Assembly: GCA_020744225.1 (NCBI GenBank)
Contig: JAGMWG010000013.1
Span: 1 to 64,000 of the forward strand
Reading direction: 5' to 3'
Length of the DNA: 64,000 bases
From: Paraphoma chrysanthemicola
Taxonomy: Eukaryota > Ascomycota > Dothideomycetes > Pleosporales > Phaeosphaeriaceae
Part shown: piece by piece, positions 53,697-64,000 of the stretch
Numbering within the stretch: the first letter of the stretch is position 1
Layout: each line of letters starts with the position of its first letter
Notes under the pieces: generated by a model
Seen by the model: only the letters and a program-made list of their open reading frames with translations
Told to the model about the DNA's origin: nothing
The model's database searches: none
Translations under genes and position numbers: made by a program

Positions 53697-54979
53697 ATGC
53701 GCCCAAACATCATGGAACGCCGACCGAAATCTCGCCCTTTGATCCTTGACCTGACACGCGCGACTACAGGCACCATGTATACTTCATCGATGCCATCAAC
53801 TTCTGCGACGCTAGCTCCTAGCCGAGATGACGAAGCGCCCAACGGTGCGCAAGACCTCAAACATGAAGGCGTCGAGTCAAAAGATACCTACACGCGCTCC
53901 TCCATACACCTTGCCATCGTTAAGAAAGAATCGCGCCCTCTCGTCTCGAACCGCCTCACTCTTTTCTCCCTGCCCGGCGAACTGCGCAACACCATCTATC
54001 ACCTCGCGCTCTCCACGTCTTACCAGCGTGTCCCACTCAACCCCGCTTACAATGGCCGCTCCGAACTCTTCGCCTCGCTGCTACAGACTTGTTCAGCAAT
54101 CTACCATGAAGCCCGCAGCTACATGACCGAACAGCAGACCCTATACATCCCAGTCATGTGCGGAATGGACTGGACTTATGGTGAGCCGACGGCGGAGTAC
54201 GGATTGACACGAGCAACGAAGGACACGATAGTTGCAGCTTTGGGGGAGTTTGTGGACGTACATTTCCATTTGCACATCGAACTATTGGACAAGGAAGAGT
54301 ACGACCCGAATGCGCTGCTCAAGTCGCTGGCGCAGGCTACAGAAGTGTTCTCAAAGCCATCATTCGATTTGTACGTCGCGCATGGTCTTCGCAAGCGGCG
54401 CGCGATGGTTCATCTCGATCACTTGTTATCTTTGTGGCCGAAACTCTTCGCTTCTCACAATAGTGTGGACTTCGAGGTGTTGCAACGCGTAATGGATCGA
54501 ATGGGAGACGACAAGATGACCGATTGGGAATTACGATATTATGTCGCGACGGGACAGGCTGGCCAGAGCAGTACGTATGGCCACTGCAACAGCCCGGCAG
54601 CCATCCGTGATGCAGAGCTCGCACAGCTGCGATACCACGCGCAATTGCATGGCAATATCAAGATTGTGGCGGAGATCTATGGCGACGACACAACTTGGGC
54701 ATATGGCGACAAAGTGCAAAGCGTCACGAGGCATCGCACACCTGTTACGGAGTTCTGGCCGAACGTTCACTTTGATGGCAGCCGATATGCTTTCGTGACT
54801 TATGATGACTTCCAGAGCACCTACCCTGGTAAGTAAGACACGCCAGAACTGTGGACGCAAGCTGACAGACGCAAGATACCATGCCGCTGGAGAACTTTGA
54901 TGACGAAGTGTTGCAAGCTGCACAGGAGGATCGTGCGCGACGCAGGCGTTGGGTGTTTGGTCAATCATGGGTAGTTTAG
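53697..54979 (+). CDS. 2EXR/F-box-like domain protein
   Basis: The start is ATG 53697 or 53712 (ERRPKSRPLILDL). A disordered leader is followed by LTLFSLPGELRNTIYHLALS and LLQTCSAIYHEARSYMTEQQ. These form the fungal 2EXR/F-box-like module (F-x-x-L-P-x-E-L/I-R-x-x-I-Y, then L-L-x-x-C-x-x-I-x-x-E-A). Next come VDVHFHLHIELLDKEEYDPN and RAMVHLDHLLSLWPKLFASH, usual for the family. An intron near 54835–54876 adds the last exon DTMPLENFDDEVLQAAQEDR and RRRRWVFGQSWVV. The module is very abundant in ascomycetes and of unproven function; some members resemble Skp1-binding adaptors. The intron model gives a natural end 47 codons after the unspliced stop. Confidence 0.82.
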
Positions 54980-55206
54980 GACGACAGAGGCGTCTTCACG
55001 TAGGGCCTAGGCCATATTCGAATCCTGGGGCGGTGTCAGTCGAAGGAGAAGGAACGGAGAGAGTTGGAGTGCCCGGCCAAGGTATCGCGTCACAGATGCG
55101 CTCTGAATCACAGTCCCTAATATGGACGCGTCATTCAAAAGATATCGAGCGAGACCGTCAAGACGGTGATGAAAATCATCGAACAATTTAGGTTTTCAGA
55201 CTAAAC

Positions 55207-57497
55207 TCAATACCCCAGCTCTTCCGCTCGTTCCTCTCCAAGGATATCCACCAAGCTAGCCAACTTGAAACTAGCCTGTGCCGCCGTTCCTCCCTCAGCA
55301 AGCTCATTCGCATCATCATGTGTCACGAACAGTCCATGCAGGAAATCATCATTCAGCGCATTCCCCACAGCCGCACATCCATCCGTGTTGCTCACATGAT
55401 CAATGCCCTTATCCTTGTTGTCCACTATGGTGAACGTTGTGACATACTCGTGCGGTGGTGCACGTTGATACACCTTGTATGCGCTGATGCCCTGGCTCGA
55501 AACGATGATGTATCCACCAGGTCCAGACTTGGCCGGTACGAGGGTGATGCCTTCAACATCGGCGTGTAGACCGCTCGCATCACCGACTTTGGCGATTTGT
55601 GTGCCGTTGTTAGAGCCAGTTGGTTCAGCATCGTAACGCCAAATGCCAGATGGTTCTTCACCGAGAAAGATGAAGCCCGCTGCATCGTCCGCAACGCAGC
55701 CCTCCACTTGGCCGCCAGAACCACCCTGGAACTCACGCACAAGCGTGGTTTGCAGCGTGCCGTTGACTGTGGAGGTGAGCTCGAATTGGAGATACTTTGC
55801 TTCCTTATTGTTAACGAAGAGATACTCTTTGCCGGATTGGTGAGATCGGTAATTGCAGGAGCCGTAGGGCTCATAATCGGCTGGCAGCGTCTGCGCCCCT
55901 CCGGATACGGGCAGGATCAGTCCGGTACTGTTGACCTCCACGAGACTGCGCAGGTTAGTAGAGGGCCTCAAAATGTTGAGCCGTAGAGCTTACCAGAGCG
56001 TGTTGTCACCGCGGCACGCAGCGTATGCGAGATCAACAGTTCGATTACCAAGGGTGAAGTTGTAGATGATGTCGACGTTGTTTGGCTCCTCCGCGGTAAG
56101 ATGCTGCAATAGCTTTCCTTGAAGATCGAAGACGCCAAAGCCCTCGCCATCGTTGGACTTCGTGGTCGTAATAATCTTGCTTTGCTCAGCCCTGGTAGGA
56201 TGAATCCAGATGGCAGGGTCGTCGCCATCGCCTCCATTCGCATCCGTCTCGAACTTTGCCTGGACAGCGACAAACGAGCAATCAGGTCCTGTGAATCCAT
56301 CTTCGCACTTGCACACGTTCGGTCCTGCGCATTCCCCTTGACCGGAGCAATTGTTCTCGCATGTCTCCTTCGAGCAATCGTCGCCTGTGAAGCCAGCGAA
56401 GCAGGAACAGCCATTCGCTGCGGCAAAGCCACTCTTGGAGCACTTCTTGGTGATCGCACTTTCGCATGAATTACATGATTTCTTGCTGGGGTCGTACGCA
56501 GTATTCGCAGAGACGCCAATAGCTGCCAAAGCACCGCTCAGCGAGCCAGCAGCGACACCAGTATCGTCACCGCCCTCGAACGCGAAGGCTACCGCGCCCA
56601 GAGGGTAGCCAGGAGCGGCAGCTTGAAGAATCGACAGTCCACCCTCAATGGAGAGATCCGATATGCCGTTTAGACTGATACTGCCCTTCTGCTGTATCTT
56701 ATCATCGTACACATCAATGATTTCGTCGTGGGCAACAAAAAGGAAATCGCTGGAGTTGCTGTGGTACACCGCGAGACCGGCGACCTTGATGTCCTCGTTG
56801 ACAGTATTGATCTCTGGCGGGGCTGTGCTTTCTGCTGCCTGGAACGAGTACAGCGGTTGGTCCTCCGCGGAAAAGAAGACTTGACCATCTGCAAAGGCCG
56901 CGCAGGTCTCTGCCTCTATTGGCACTGCGAAGGTTTGAACCTTAGAAAGTAAGCATATGCGATACATGAGAATGGAGCACTGCTGACCTCAAGTATTTCA
57001 ACATCATCATCGTCCGCACGCACCAGGAATTGCACCGTCATCTGCTTGCCGAAGAGGTAGATGTAGCTGTCACCAGATGTGGAGCTGCGCCAAACGCATG
57101 CTGAACTCCAATCGCCGAGTTGCTTCTTGTCATCACCGTCAATCTTCTCTCCAGTCTCTGCATCGAAGACCCTAATGAGCGAGTCAGGGGCGGGGATATT
57201 GACGATCAGATTGCGGCCTCCAATGTCGTGAACCGGCACGGCCACTTTCGAGCGTCCCGACTTTTCCTGTGATTTTGCTGCAAAGGCTGAAGAATTCGCA
57301 ACCTCAAATGTCCGGAAACCCCCATCTGCCGCGCTGCCATCGTTGACAACTAGGATCGGAGGATCAGCGTAAATAAATTCGGTGTTGTCGCCTTCGAAAC
57401 CCGTGGCAGCGAGTGCAAGAATGATGCTAGCATTCTGGGCAGCAGCATCCGCCACCAACGCTGCAAACCAGAAGATGTGCGTAAAACTGGATCTCAT
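55207..57497 (-). CDS. Secreted beta-propeller phytase (3-phytase) with EGF-like modules
   Basis: A signal peptide (SSFTHIFWFAALVADAAA) leads into a partial propeller (VHDIGGRNLIVNIPAPDS, then LGDWSSACVWRSSTSGDSYI). After an intron near 56990–56945 come VPIEAETCAAFADGQVFFS and more blades. A Cys-rich segment (SCNSCESAITKKCSKSG, then ENNCSGQGECAGPNVCKCED, EGF-like) is inserted. The complete BPP domain follows: GDDPAIWIHPTRAEQSKI, VDIIYNFTLGNRTVDLAYAA, GSGGQVEGCVADDAAGFIFL, GEEPSGIWRYDAEPTGS and ADVEGITLVPAKSGPGGYII. The D-P-A-I-W-x-H-P and D-V-E-G motifs carry calcium ligands. The enzyme class removes phosphate from calcium-phytate, giving access to plant phosphate. A last intron near 55980–55940 is placed. 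The dual-domain layout resembles an N-terminal incomplete plus C-terminal complete propeller. Confidence 0.9.
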
Positions 57498-58085
57498 GGC
57501 CACGATGGAAACTTGTGAGCAGTAGCTAGTTTCTGAAATCTCGACGACTTCGGAGCTTTGGGCCAACTTATACCATTCCGAGGTCATCTAAGCGCAGCGC
57601 TAATTTTGCCCGGGGAAGGCCATGTTGCCCATGCATGTCCAACCTGAGATGATCCGCTTCCATTAGGCTGCGCACGTTGATGGAAGCATCGTAGCTAAGC
57701 ATATAGAAGACGCGGTAGACAGGGCTTGCGTTTCGTACCTGCCGATCTAAGCTAGGAGGCCGGTGGCCGACGGACCAATCACAGATCTCGTGTGGACAAC
57801 GTGAGACTCCGGCTGCGTCGAATAGCACCAACACCAAGGTTCCCATGAAGTCGGGCCTGGAGCGATTCAAAACAGGAAACATATGGGTATGCTTGATCGG
57901 ATGGGAATGACAGCCCCAAAGACGTGGCAAAACTTCGGGACTGAAGACGCCATTGCGTTTCGAAGCATGCATTTGTGTGGTTGACAGCATAAAGATAGAC
58001 CACTTCCCAGGACAATGTCAGAGGAAATGTGACGTCGCATTCGAAATGACACAACATCAGCTCGCCCTTCATGCGGCCCTATACG
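57498..58085. other. Intergenic
   Basis: Between the start of the phytase gene and the stop of the monooxygenase gene (both minus strand). Reverse frames at 57568–58072 lack domains. It probably contains the phytase promoter. Confidence 0.4.
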
Positions 58086-59977
58086 TCAATGCTCGCGATT
58101 CTCCTTAAGCATCTTGTACTCGTCCACAATCCCGACGTAGTCCGCAGGCATGTAAGGAGTAAATCTCTCAGCCCACCACGTCTTCTTTCGCTGGTTCTCG
58201 ACGCCGATATCTTTGAGCATTAGATCCACGTACGGCAAGCAATCGAACCAGAGTTCGGGAAAGCGTGCACCAAAGCCCCGACTATAACGCCACTTGCCGA
58301 ATTGTGTATGCAGTACGGTTTCGTACATTACCTGCTCGGGAACGGCTTCTCCGGTGGTATCGTTGAGGGCGGGTATGTGATTATCCAAGCATGCTGTGAT
58401 CCAGAGCGCTTGTGTCTGTGCGATGATTGTTGTCGCAGGACTTCGGTATGCGCCAGCGAAAGCAAGCGTTCTGGTGTGCGCGAAGGCCGGGGGAACCATG
58501 AAGCGGAAGAGGCGGTACGGTTCAGGTGTATATTCATCCTTCTTCTCACTCATGGGCTTGAAGTGACGAGGTTTTGGCTGATTTTGAAGCTTGGGACAAG
58601 TCCGGAAGATCTCTTCATCGGCCTTTGGAATATATTTCTCGGTCGATGAGGATGTGTGGCCAGGTAGACCAAGTTCCCTACTCGTCACAAATTTGAGCTG
58701 TGGCGTGTCTTTCCACCCAGTGCCACATATGAGAACGTCCGCTTCCAGCATGTTGCCCGAAGAGAGATGCACGGTATGATCTGATAGTCGCTCGATGTCG
58801 GCAATGTGCACCCGTATTTGCCCGTTCCGAACCAACTCGAAGAAGTCCAGGCCATAGTTTAGTAGGCCACGATTTGTCCCGATGAAAAACACGTCGTCCC
58901 ATGGCTTGAGCTTCGCTGTCTCTGGATGTCGATCATAACCATTCTTCTCCTCGGCGAAGTGTTGCATCTTAGAGAAGAATGTGTCTACAATCTTGCGGCC
59001 GAGCCAATTCCGATGAAAGAAGTTCCGGATCCAAGAGAATCCATCTTCCCAAATACATGGGCTGAGCCAGGTGATCAACCTTGTTTGTAGCAGTAGCTCT
59101 GGGATAATTTTGAGCGGTGTTAATCGGTTTGGCAGCATCCAACACGGCCCATGACCTGATTCTCGAATCACCCAGTCCACTTGAACTCCAGCAGAAGCAT
59201 ACGCGCATGCTATATCCCACGAGAACTTGGCGCCACTAAGCAAAACTACTTTCTTGAACGCGCCGAGTCCATGCTCAGCTTTGGCGAATTCGCTGGTGTG
59301 GTAGATGGGCGCATCAAAGTCATCCTTTCCCTGTAGGGTCGGCATGAAAGGCTCCGACGTAAGTCCAGTAGCGACGATCATCTTTCTTGCCTGTACATGG
59401 TATTGGAATTTTTCCTCTCCTCTTAGGTGCTCCACTGTCAGCGTCCATCCATCATCCCCGTCATCAATAGCCGTAGCGACGCTACTGTTGAAACGCAAGT
59501 ATCTCAACAATCCATACTCCTTGGCATAGTTGTGTAAATAATTAGTGACATGTTCACCAGGAATGTGATCGTCTTTGAGGTCGAAGCCCTCGGTGCTCAT
59601 AGGGTAGCCGCTGAACTGCGACTAAGTTTAGCATCTGCTGTATTAATGGACATTGTGATAATGTACTTCAAAGCTGCGGGACTTCAGTTACCTGTATGTA
59701 GCTACGGTCTGATGTACTCACGTTCGGAAGTGATTGTTGGTACGAAGGCCGGGATACAGCCTGTCCTCAGCCCACACTCCACCGAGCGATGTGCCTTTGT
59801 CCAGCACAACGATCGACGCGTTCGGGTGGACGTCGCGATATGTTTTCAGCATAGTCAGGCCATGTATACCTGTTGTCGGAGTTAGGCTCAGCCTGATAGC
59901 GATGCGGGAACTAGTCACGACTTACCCGCGCCTACTATGACAAGATCAACAGCTTCTACGTCCGAAGAGCTCGCCAT
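58086..59977 (-). CDS. FAD-dependent monooxygenase (flavin-containing / Baeyer-Villiger-like)
   Basis: Exon 1 (ATG 59977, ASSSDVEAVDLVIVGAG) splices with a GTAAGT donor to IHGLTMLKTYRDVHPNASIV, giving the FAD motif G-A-G-x-H-G. LDKGTSLGGVWAEDRLYPGL and RTNNHFRT follow. The large last exon has GEHVTNYLHNYAKEYGL, the second nucleotide site VVLLSGAKFSWDIACAYASAG and ADVLICGTGWKDTP. It ends with helical segments including FRFMVPPAFAHTRTLAFAGA. The NADPH site is G-A-K-F-S-W-D rather than G-x-G-x-x-G, which is common in the fungal group. The exon 2–3 junction does not resolve in phase with GT–AG sites (donor GTGAGT after FRT, acceptor TTAG before SQFSGYPM), so a one-base lesion or an extra micro-exon is possible. 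The substrate is unknown. Confidence 0.85.
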
Positions 59978-61310
59978 GTTCTGCGAAAGAAGTACAGAGC
60001 ACTGGATAGAACTCTCCACAGGGACAGATAGTGCAGAAAGGTGACAGGAGAAAAGACCTGGCTGGCTGGGTGAAAAGCCGCACATCGAAACAAGCAAGTC
60101 GTCAAGCTTTCTATATGATTCGTGGCTAGAGGTCAGCGGCATCAGCCTGACTGTAGCGTCTGACGCCTCCTGATAGCATTGGTCTGACTTGAAATGGCTG
60201 AAACGGATCATTGGCTCAGCAAGGTGGAGATTTCAGCCTCAGATGGAAGCTAAAATTAGTGGCAAAATCACGCCTCGGAAGTCCGCCGAATTTGCCAGCA
60301 TCGACTGGCCAGCAAATTGCGAACGATTTTGACATAGTCAGGGCGAGATGCGCATCTGTAAAAGGGCAGGGGCCTTTACTCATCATTGTGACATGGCGTG
60401 CTAGTGTGAGTCGCCGGCCTGCAGGTAAGCATCAGCATGTCCTGCATCACCGCAACATGTCCATCTTGACGCATGCAAGAAGTCCAAGGCTTGGAGTCAA
60501 ATAGGCTCAATACCAAAAAGCTGCTACAGCAAGACTTACTTCGATTCGCACGTTTCTGGCCAAGAAAGACGAGAGTGACGTGCGTCAGGTCGCGTCAGTC
60601 CCTCTTGAGGGCTCAATGATGTTCAGAATATGACCATCTGCAAAAGTTGAGATGTAGCTTGGAAGTGATAGTCATGGTTGAGTCACAAAAGCAATGAGGT
60701 GGTTGGTACAACAGAAGCAACGAAGAAACGCGGTGGTGGTTCGTGCTTATGCGGCTCGCCCCACTCCAACCAGCCAGCGGTAACAACGCGGTGCATCTGT
60801 CTGTTCCTGTCTCCTACGCCTTCGTGGCCTTGACAGCCCTCGCGAAGTCGCCTTCACCATCTTCGTCTGCCGGAAAAAGAACGCACGCATACATTGCTGT
60901 AATTCATTGTTCCGGCACTGATCACTCTAGAATGCCTTCCCGGCAAGGTCGCGACTAGAGGTCTACGAACAGAAACATAAGTCATTTCATTACACCTAAT
61001 AACAAACGATAGTTCACAGTCTACTAAGACCAGTCGCAAACAGCATTCAAGATCTCCTCAACCACAGGCTTTCATACGCTTTACGATCTGAATGTAGAGC
61101 CTGCACTCAGTCAGCAGGTTGAAGCGGCAATGCAAGTCTCCGTTCATCCCCCAAAGCGTGACATAGCACAGCGACCAGAAGTGCGATCAACTTGAAGCCA
61201 AACCCATTTGTATCACCACCTCCAGCTGGACAAGTCGCTGCGAAAGGCATGAAGCCCAGACTCTACTCGACCATTTTCATACGTTTCTTTTGCTCCTGCA
61301 AACCCCATGT
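59978..61310. other. Intergenic
   Basis: About 1.3 kb. Forward frames at 60211–60504 and 60743–60958 and reverse frames at 59915–60211 and 60854–61039 have no features. The promoter of the monooxygenase is presumably at the left end. Confidence 0.4.
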
Positions 61311-61810
61311 TCATTTCGTCCCGCTCAGCAGCGCCGATAGATCACCAGCGCTCAGGGCGAAAGACAGTCGGATCATTTCCACCGAGGAGTCCGGCTCGAT
61401 GACCTTGTCGATATCGGCGACGGCGATCGCGGTGTTTTCGCCTTGTTCGAAGGCGCGACGAACGCGACGTGTGTGTGGCATCAGCCCCTCAAGTGAGGAA
61501 ACAGGTAGTTTAACGTAGTTGCCGAGGCAGTTTGGCCGCTGGTGTTCGACAACGAATGTCCTTGAGTTGTTCCAGCTGAGCCAGCGCATATGACACGACG
61601 GATCGCTGCTAAGTTCTTCCTCCTGTGCCCACGATGGACGCGAATCGCATCCAAGCAATCTCCACAATCTTCAGGCATGAGCGCGCATCCCCCACTTGAA
61701 TGTGGATAGGTTGGATCGAGTGCAGCTGCCTTGATACTAGCATCAGAGATCTCGTCGTCGGTTTGATATATCGCACCCGAAGGACGCTCTATGCTCTCAA
61801 GCGAGTTCAT
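61311..61810 (-). CDS. Two overlapping reading frames 3' of the ankyrin gene, doubtful
   Basis: A frame from ATG 61810 (NSLESIERPSGAIYQTDDE, then DASIKAAALDPTYPHSSGG) overlaps the last 14 bases of the ankyrin gene. It reads like protein up to CALMPED. A second frame (61667–61311) then takes over with WRLLGCDSRPSWAQEEELSS, RTFVVEHQRPNCLGNYVKL and VIEPDSSVEMIRLSFALSAG to a stop at 61311. No GT–AG intron joins them in phase. This may be a small frameshifted gene, or an alternative 3' end of the ankyrin transcript. The family is not recognised. Confidence 0.3.
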
Positions 61811-64000
61811 GGACTATTGGCTGAGCCGAATAGACTGGATACTGAGTTGGAATATCGGCCGAAGTCGGGGATCCCATGATACTGTGGTACATGTTCAAGG
61901 CTCTTCGACATCCTGGACAAGCCAGATCTGTTGTCGCTCGACCTAGCGCTTCGCAATCTTCACAAACGACGATCGCCTCTTCAGGGCTTGGGACAGGTAT
62001 TAGGTCGGGAGGAAGCGGTGCAACTCGAGTCGGTGGGGGTGAAAAGGGAGTATACTGCTGTGGTGTGTTTGAAGTAGGTACATGAGTTGATTGCACCGGT
62101 GGTGGGGGTGGTGGCCTATTGGGCGACTGTGGAATTGTTGACGTTCCAGATTGATGTGATTCAAACTGCGTAGTGTAGTGGTGTTGCGATGGGAGTGGTA
62201 GAACGGCTCGCGCAGGATTGTAATTTTGAGAAGGAAGAGGTGAAACGGTCAATGGACTTGTCGAATTGTCATAGCGCATACGTGGTGGTAGCAGTGATGA
62301 CACTGGGGGAGAAATGACCGTGTTCCATTGAGGACTCGAGTTGAGGCGTTCATCAAGTATGGATCTACCGGCTGCTCTAAATTCTGGGGATGCTGAAGAA
62401 GTTGACGTTTCTGTGGCCCTAGCCTGAGGCGCTTGGCCTTGAGGCTCGCCATTGGAAGGATGACCCTGATAGGGAGGCGGTATCTGCCGAGGTGATCGTT
62501 GCAGTACTGGCAACTCCTGTCGTTCTGTGGCAGCATAATGAGTGTAGTTGCTAGTCTCTTCTTCGTCGCCGTCATCCGCTTTCTCCGCAGGAGAGTCTTG
62601 CTGAGGACCTGTAACGATTTGATACGGTGGCGAAGCATTATTCAATGCTTCTTGCTCCCGGACTTCGGCATCATTTAGTAACATTAGAACAGATTGGCGT
62701 CTATATTCATCTATGCCAGCAGCTGGAGCGAATCCAATTCTCGATGCCGTAAGATTAAACCCGAAAGAGCCTGGATTGTCCAATCCGGATAAAGATGCAC
62801 CGTTCATCAGCAAAAATTGGCAGACCTCAGGGTGCGCGTAGTACGCGGCATATCTTAATGGCTGCCAGTTGCTCTCATCCCTTTGTCGCACAGATGCGCC
62901 GCGACGGACGAACTCTTCCACAATGCTGAGATATCCATGCTTGGCTGCTATACACAGGGGCGAGTCTTCGTGAGAGGGGCCTTTCGAATAGCGCGAGCGC
63001 ATTTCGGCTCCTCTTTCGAGCAACAAATTCACAGCTTCGAGGTTTCCTTGCGCACTGGCTATCTGCAATGGACGATCTCCAGATCCATCACGAGCATCAA
63101 TTAATGCTCCACGACGTAGTAACAAGTCGAGCACTGCAGTGTTGCCAAGATAAGTTGCATAGTGTAGGGGCTTCTTTCCGTCTCCAGATTCGGCTTCGGT
63201 CGATGCTCCATGCCCTAGGAGCAGCTGGACAAGATCGGGACTTTGGGCAATCATCGCGGCATAGTGTAGGGGTCGCAATCCATTCTGGCACAGAGCTTCA
63301 ACGGAAGCGCCCCTTCGCAGTAATACCTCAGCGGTGGCGAAATTATCAGACATAGCTGCCAGGTGCAGCGGGGTGCGTCCGTCAGTAGTCCGGGCATCGA
63401 CTGGAACTTTTCCTAGCGACGTCCTCCTCTCAAGCAACATATCCACGATATCCGAGTGCCCGTTGTAAGACGCCCAGTGAAGCGGAGACATGTCTCCATC
63501 ACCTTTGTGTCTCAATGATGCCTTACGTTGAAGTAGGAGCTGAACAACGTCAGTAGACCCAGATGCGCAGGCAGAGGCGAGTGGAGACATGGACTCCTTT
63601 CCTTGTGCTTCGATGTCGGCCTTCTTTGCTAGCAAAATCTCAACAACTCTCGCACGGCCCCTCTCAGACGCATGATGAATAGCTGCCATGAAGTTCCCAT
63701 CTTTCGCCTCGATGTCTGCTTTGTAACGCAGAAGAAGGCTTACAACTTCTTCGTCTCCGATTTGAGCTGCTGAGTGAAGGGCAGTGAGATTCTGAGCGTC
63801 CCTTGAATTTACTTTTGCTCGGTGACTGAGAAGCAAGTCAGCGACCTCGATGTAACCATTGTCAGTGGCCAGGCGGAGTGGTGTTTTTCTGTCTGGACCT
63901 AGCGCATCTACGTCCACGTCCTCCTTGAGTAAGTATTCAACAACTCTGTAATGTCCTCTAGTTGCCGCCAGATGAAGTGGTGTCATCCCCGTTGCATCCT
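61797..64000 (-). CDS. Multi-ankyrin-repeat protein, 5' end beyond window
   Basis: Open from the right edge (first visible repeat GMTPLHLAATRGHYRVVEYLL) to the stop at 61797. About 13 ankyrin repeats occupy the first 450 visible residues (for example DGRTPLHLAAMSDNFATAEVL, GKKPLHYATYLGNTAVLDLLL). The start lies outside, so an N-terminal NACHT/HET-type or other domain may be missing. The C-terminal 270 residues are Pro/Ser/Gln-rich (PNRPPPPPPVQSTHVPTSN). They then hold a small zinc-knuckle-like motif (VVCEDCEALGRATTDLACPG followed by C), that is C-x2-C-x11-C-x2-C. Ankyrin stacks bind proteins. In fungi they often follow NLR-type cores, which cannot be tested here. Confidence 0.85.
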   Translation of the reverse strand, partial: DATGMTPLHLAATRGHYRVVEYLLKEDVDVDALGPDRKTPLRLATDNGYIEVADLLLSHRAKVNSRDAQNLTALHSAAQIGDEEVVSLLLRYKADIEAKDGNFMAAIHHASERGRARVVEILLAKKADIEAQGKESMSPLASACASGSTDVVQLLLQRKASLRHKGDGDMSPLHWASYNGHSDIVDMLLERRTSLGKVPVDARTTDGRTPLHLAAMSDNFATAEVLLRRGASVEALCQNGLRPLHYAAMIAQSPDLVQLLLGHGASTEAESGDGKKPLHYATYLGNTAVLDLLLRRGALIDARDGSGDRPLQIASAQGNLEAVNLLLERGAEMRSRYSKGPSHEDSPLCIAAKHGYLSIVEEFVRRGASVRQRDESNWQPLRYAAYYAHPEVCQFLLMNGASLSGLDNPGSFGFNLTASRIGFAPAAGIDEYRRQSVLMLLNDAEVREQEALNNASPPYQIVTGPQQDSPAEKADDGDEEETSNYTHYAATERQELPVLQRSPRQIPPPYQGHPSNGEPQGQAPQARATETSTSSASPEFRAAGRSILDERLNSSPQWNTVISPPVSSLLPPRMRYDNSTSPLTVSPLPSQNYNPARAVLPLPSQHHYTTQFESHQSGTSTIPQSPNRPPPPPPVQSTHVPTSNTPQQYTPFSPPPTRVAPLPPDLIPVPSPEEAIVVCEDCEALGRATTDLACPGCRRALNMYHSIMGSPTSADIPTQYPVYSAQPIVHELA

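Noticed and set aside
55010..55035. ATTCGAATCC, like a tRNA T-arm
   Set aside because: No matching acceptor or anticodon stems within 90 bases on either side.

Overview
The window looks like a filamentous ascomycete (Pezizomycotina) chromosome, most probably a Dothideomycete. The evidence is short GT–AG introns (about 45–100 nt) with CTAAC-like branch points, divergent gene pairs, and fungus-restricted families: a CFEM/PTH11 receptor, Egh16-like protein, DUF4748, Pom34, AA9 and GH7 enzymes, HET remnants and F-box-like paralogs. The class assignment is inferred from gene content, not from a search. About 27 genes are intact or nearly so. The rest is intergenic DNA with gene remnants.

0–14.6 kb, accessory-looking: an AT-rich edge with a 48-bp direct repeat, a LovD/EstB-type serine hydrolase, an NmrA-like reductase, a secreted AA9 lytic polysaccharide monooxygenase, a MetE/UROD-fold methyltransferase, a CFEM-domain seven-helix receptor and a cytochrome P450. 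A Gly/Tyr-rich reading frame at 14.1–14.6 kb appears frameshifted.

15.8–31 kb, mostly housekeeping: a small two-exon candidate, a large F-box protein, AP-1 clathrin adaptor mu, an Egh16-like secreted protein with an Asn/Gln-rich tail, a DUF4748 protein, nucleoporin Pom34, a divergent AMP-binding protein and a conserved fungal protein. A HET-domain pseudogene with stops and a frameshift lies between AP-1 mu and the Egh16-like gene.

31–49 kb, mixed: an F-box-like gene with a decayed tandem paralog, an MFS anion/cation symporter, ribokinase, a GH7 cellobiohydrolase, two unrecognised membrane-anchored proteins, queuine tRNA-ribosyltransferase subunit 2 and a secreted epoxide hydrolase.

49.2–53.7 kb is gene-poor. 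It carries three same-strand copies of a tiny Cys-rich family with the signature Y-W-x-C-C-R-C followed, in the two better-preserved copies, by C-x(2-4)-C-x-H-x2-C-x2-C. One copy is intact, one is interrupted by a single amber codon, and one is decayed. This is the least familiar system in the window.

53.7–64 kb: a 2EXR/F-box-like protein, a large secreted beta-propeller phytase with EGF-like modules, a flavin monooxygenase and a multi-ankyrin protein that runs off the right edge.

No rRNA, tRNA, CRISPR array or intact transposon was recognised. AA9 and GH7 both attack crystalline cellulose, and with the phytase, Egh16-like protein and epoxide hydrolase they point to a plant-associated or saprotrophic secretome. 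The genes do not form one obvious biosynthetic cluster.
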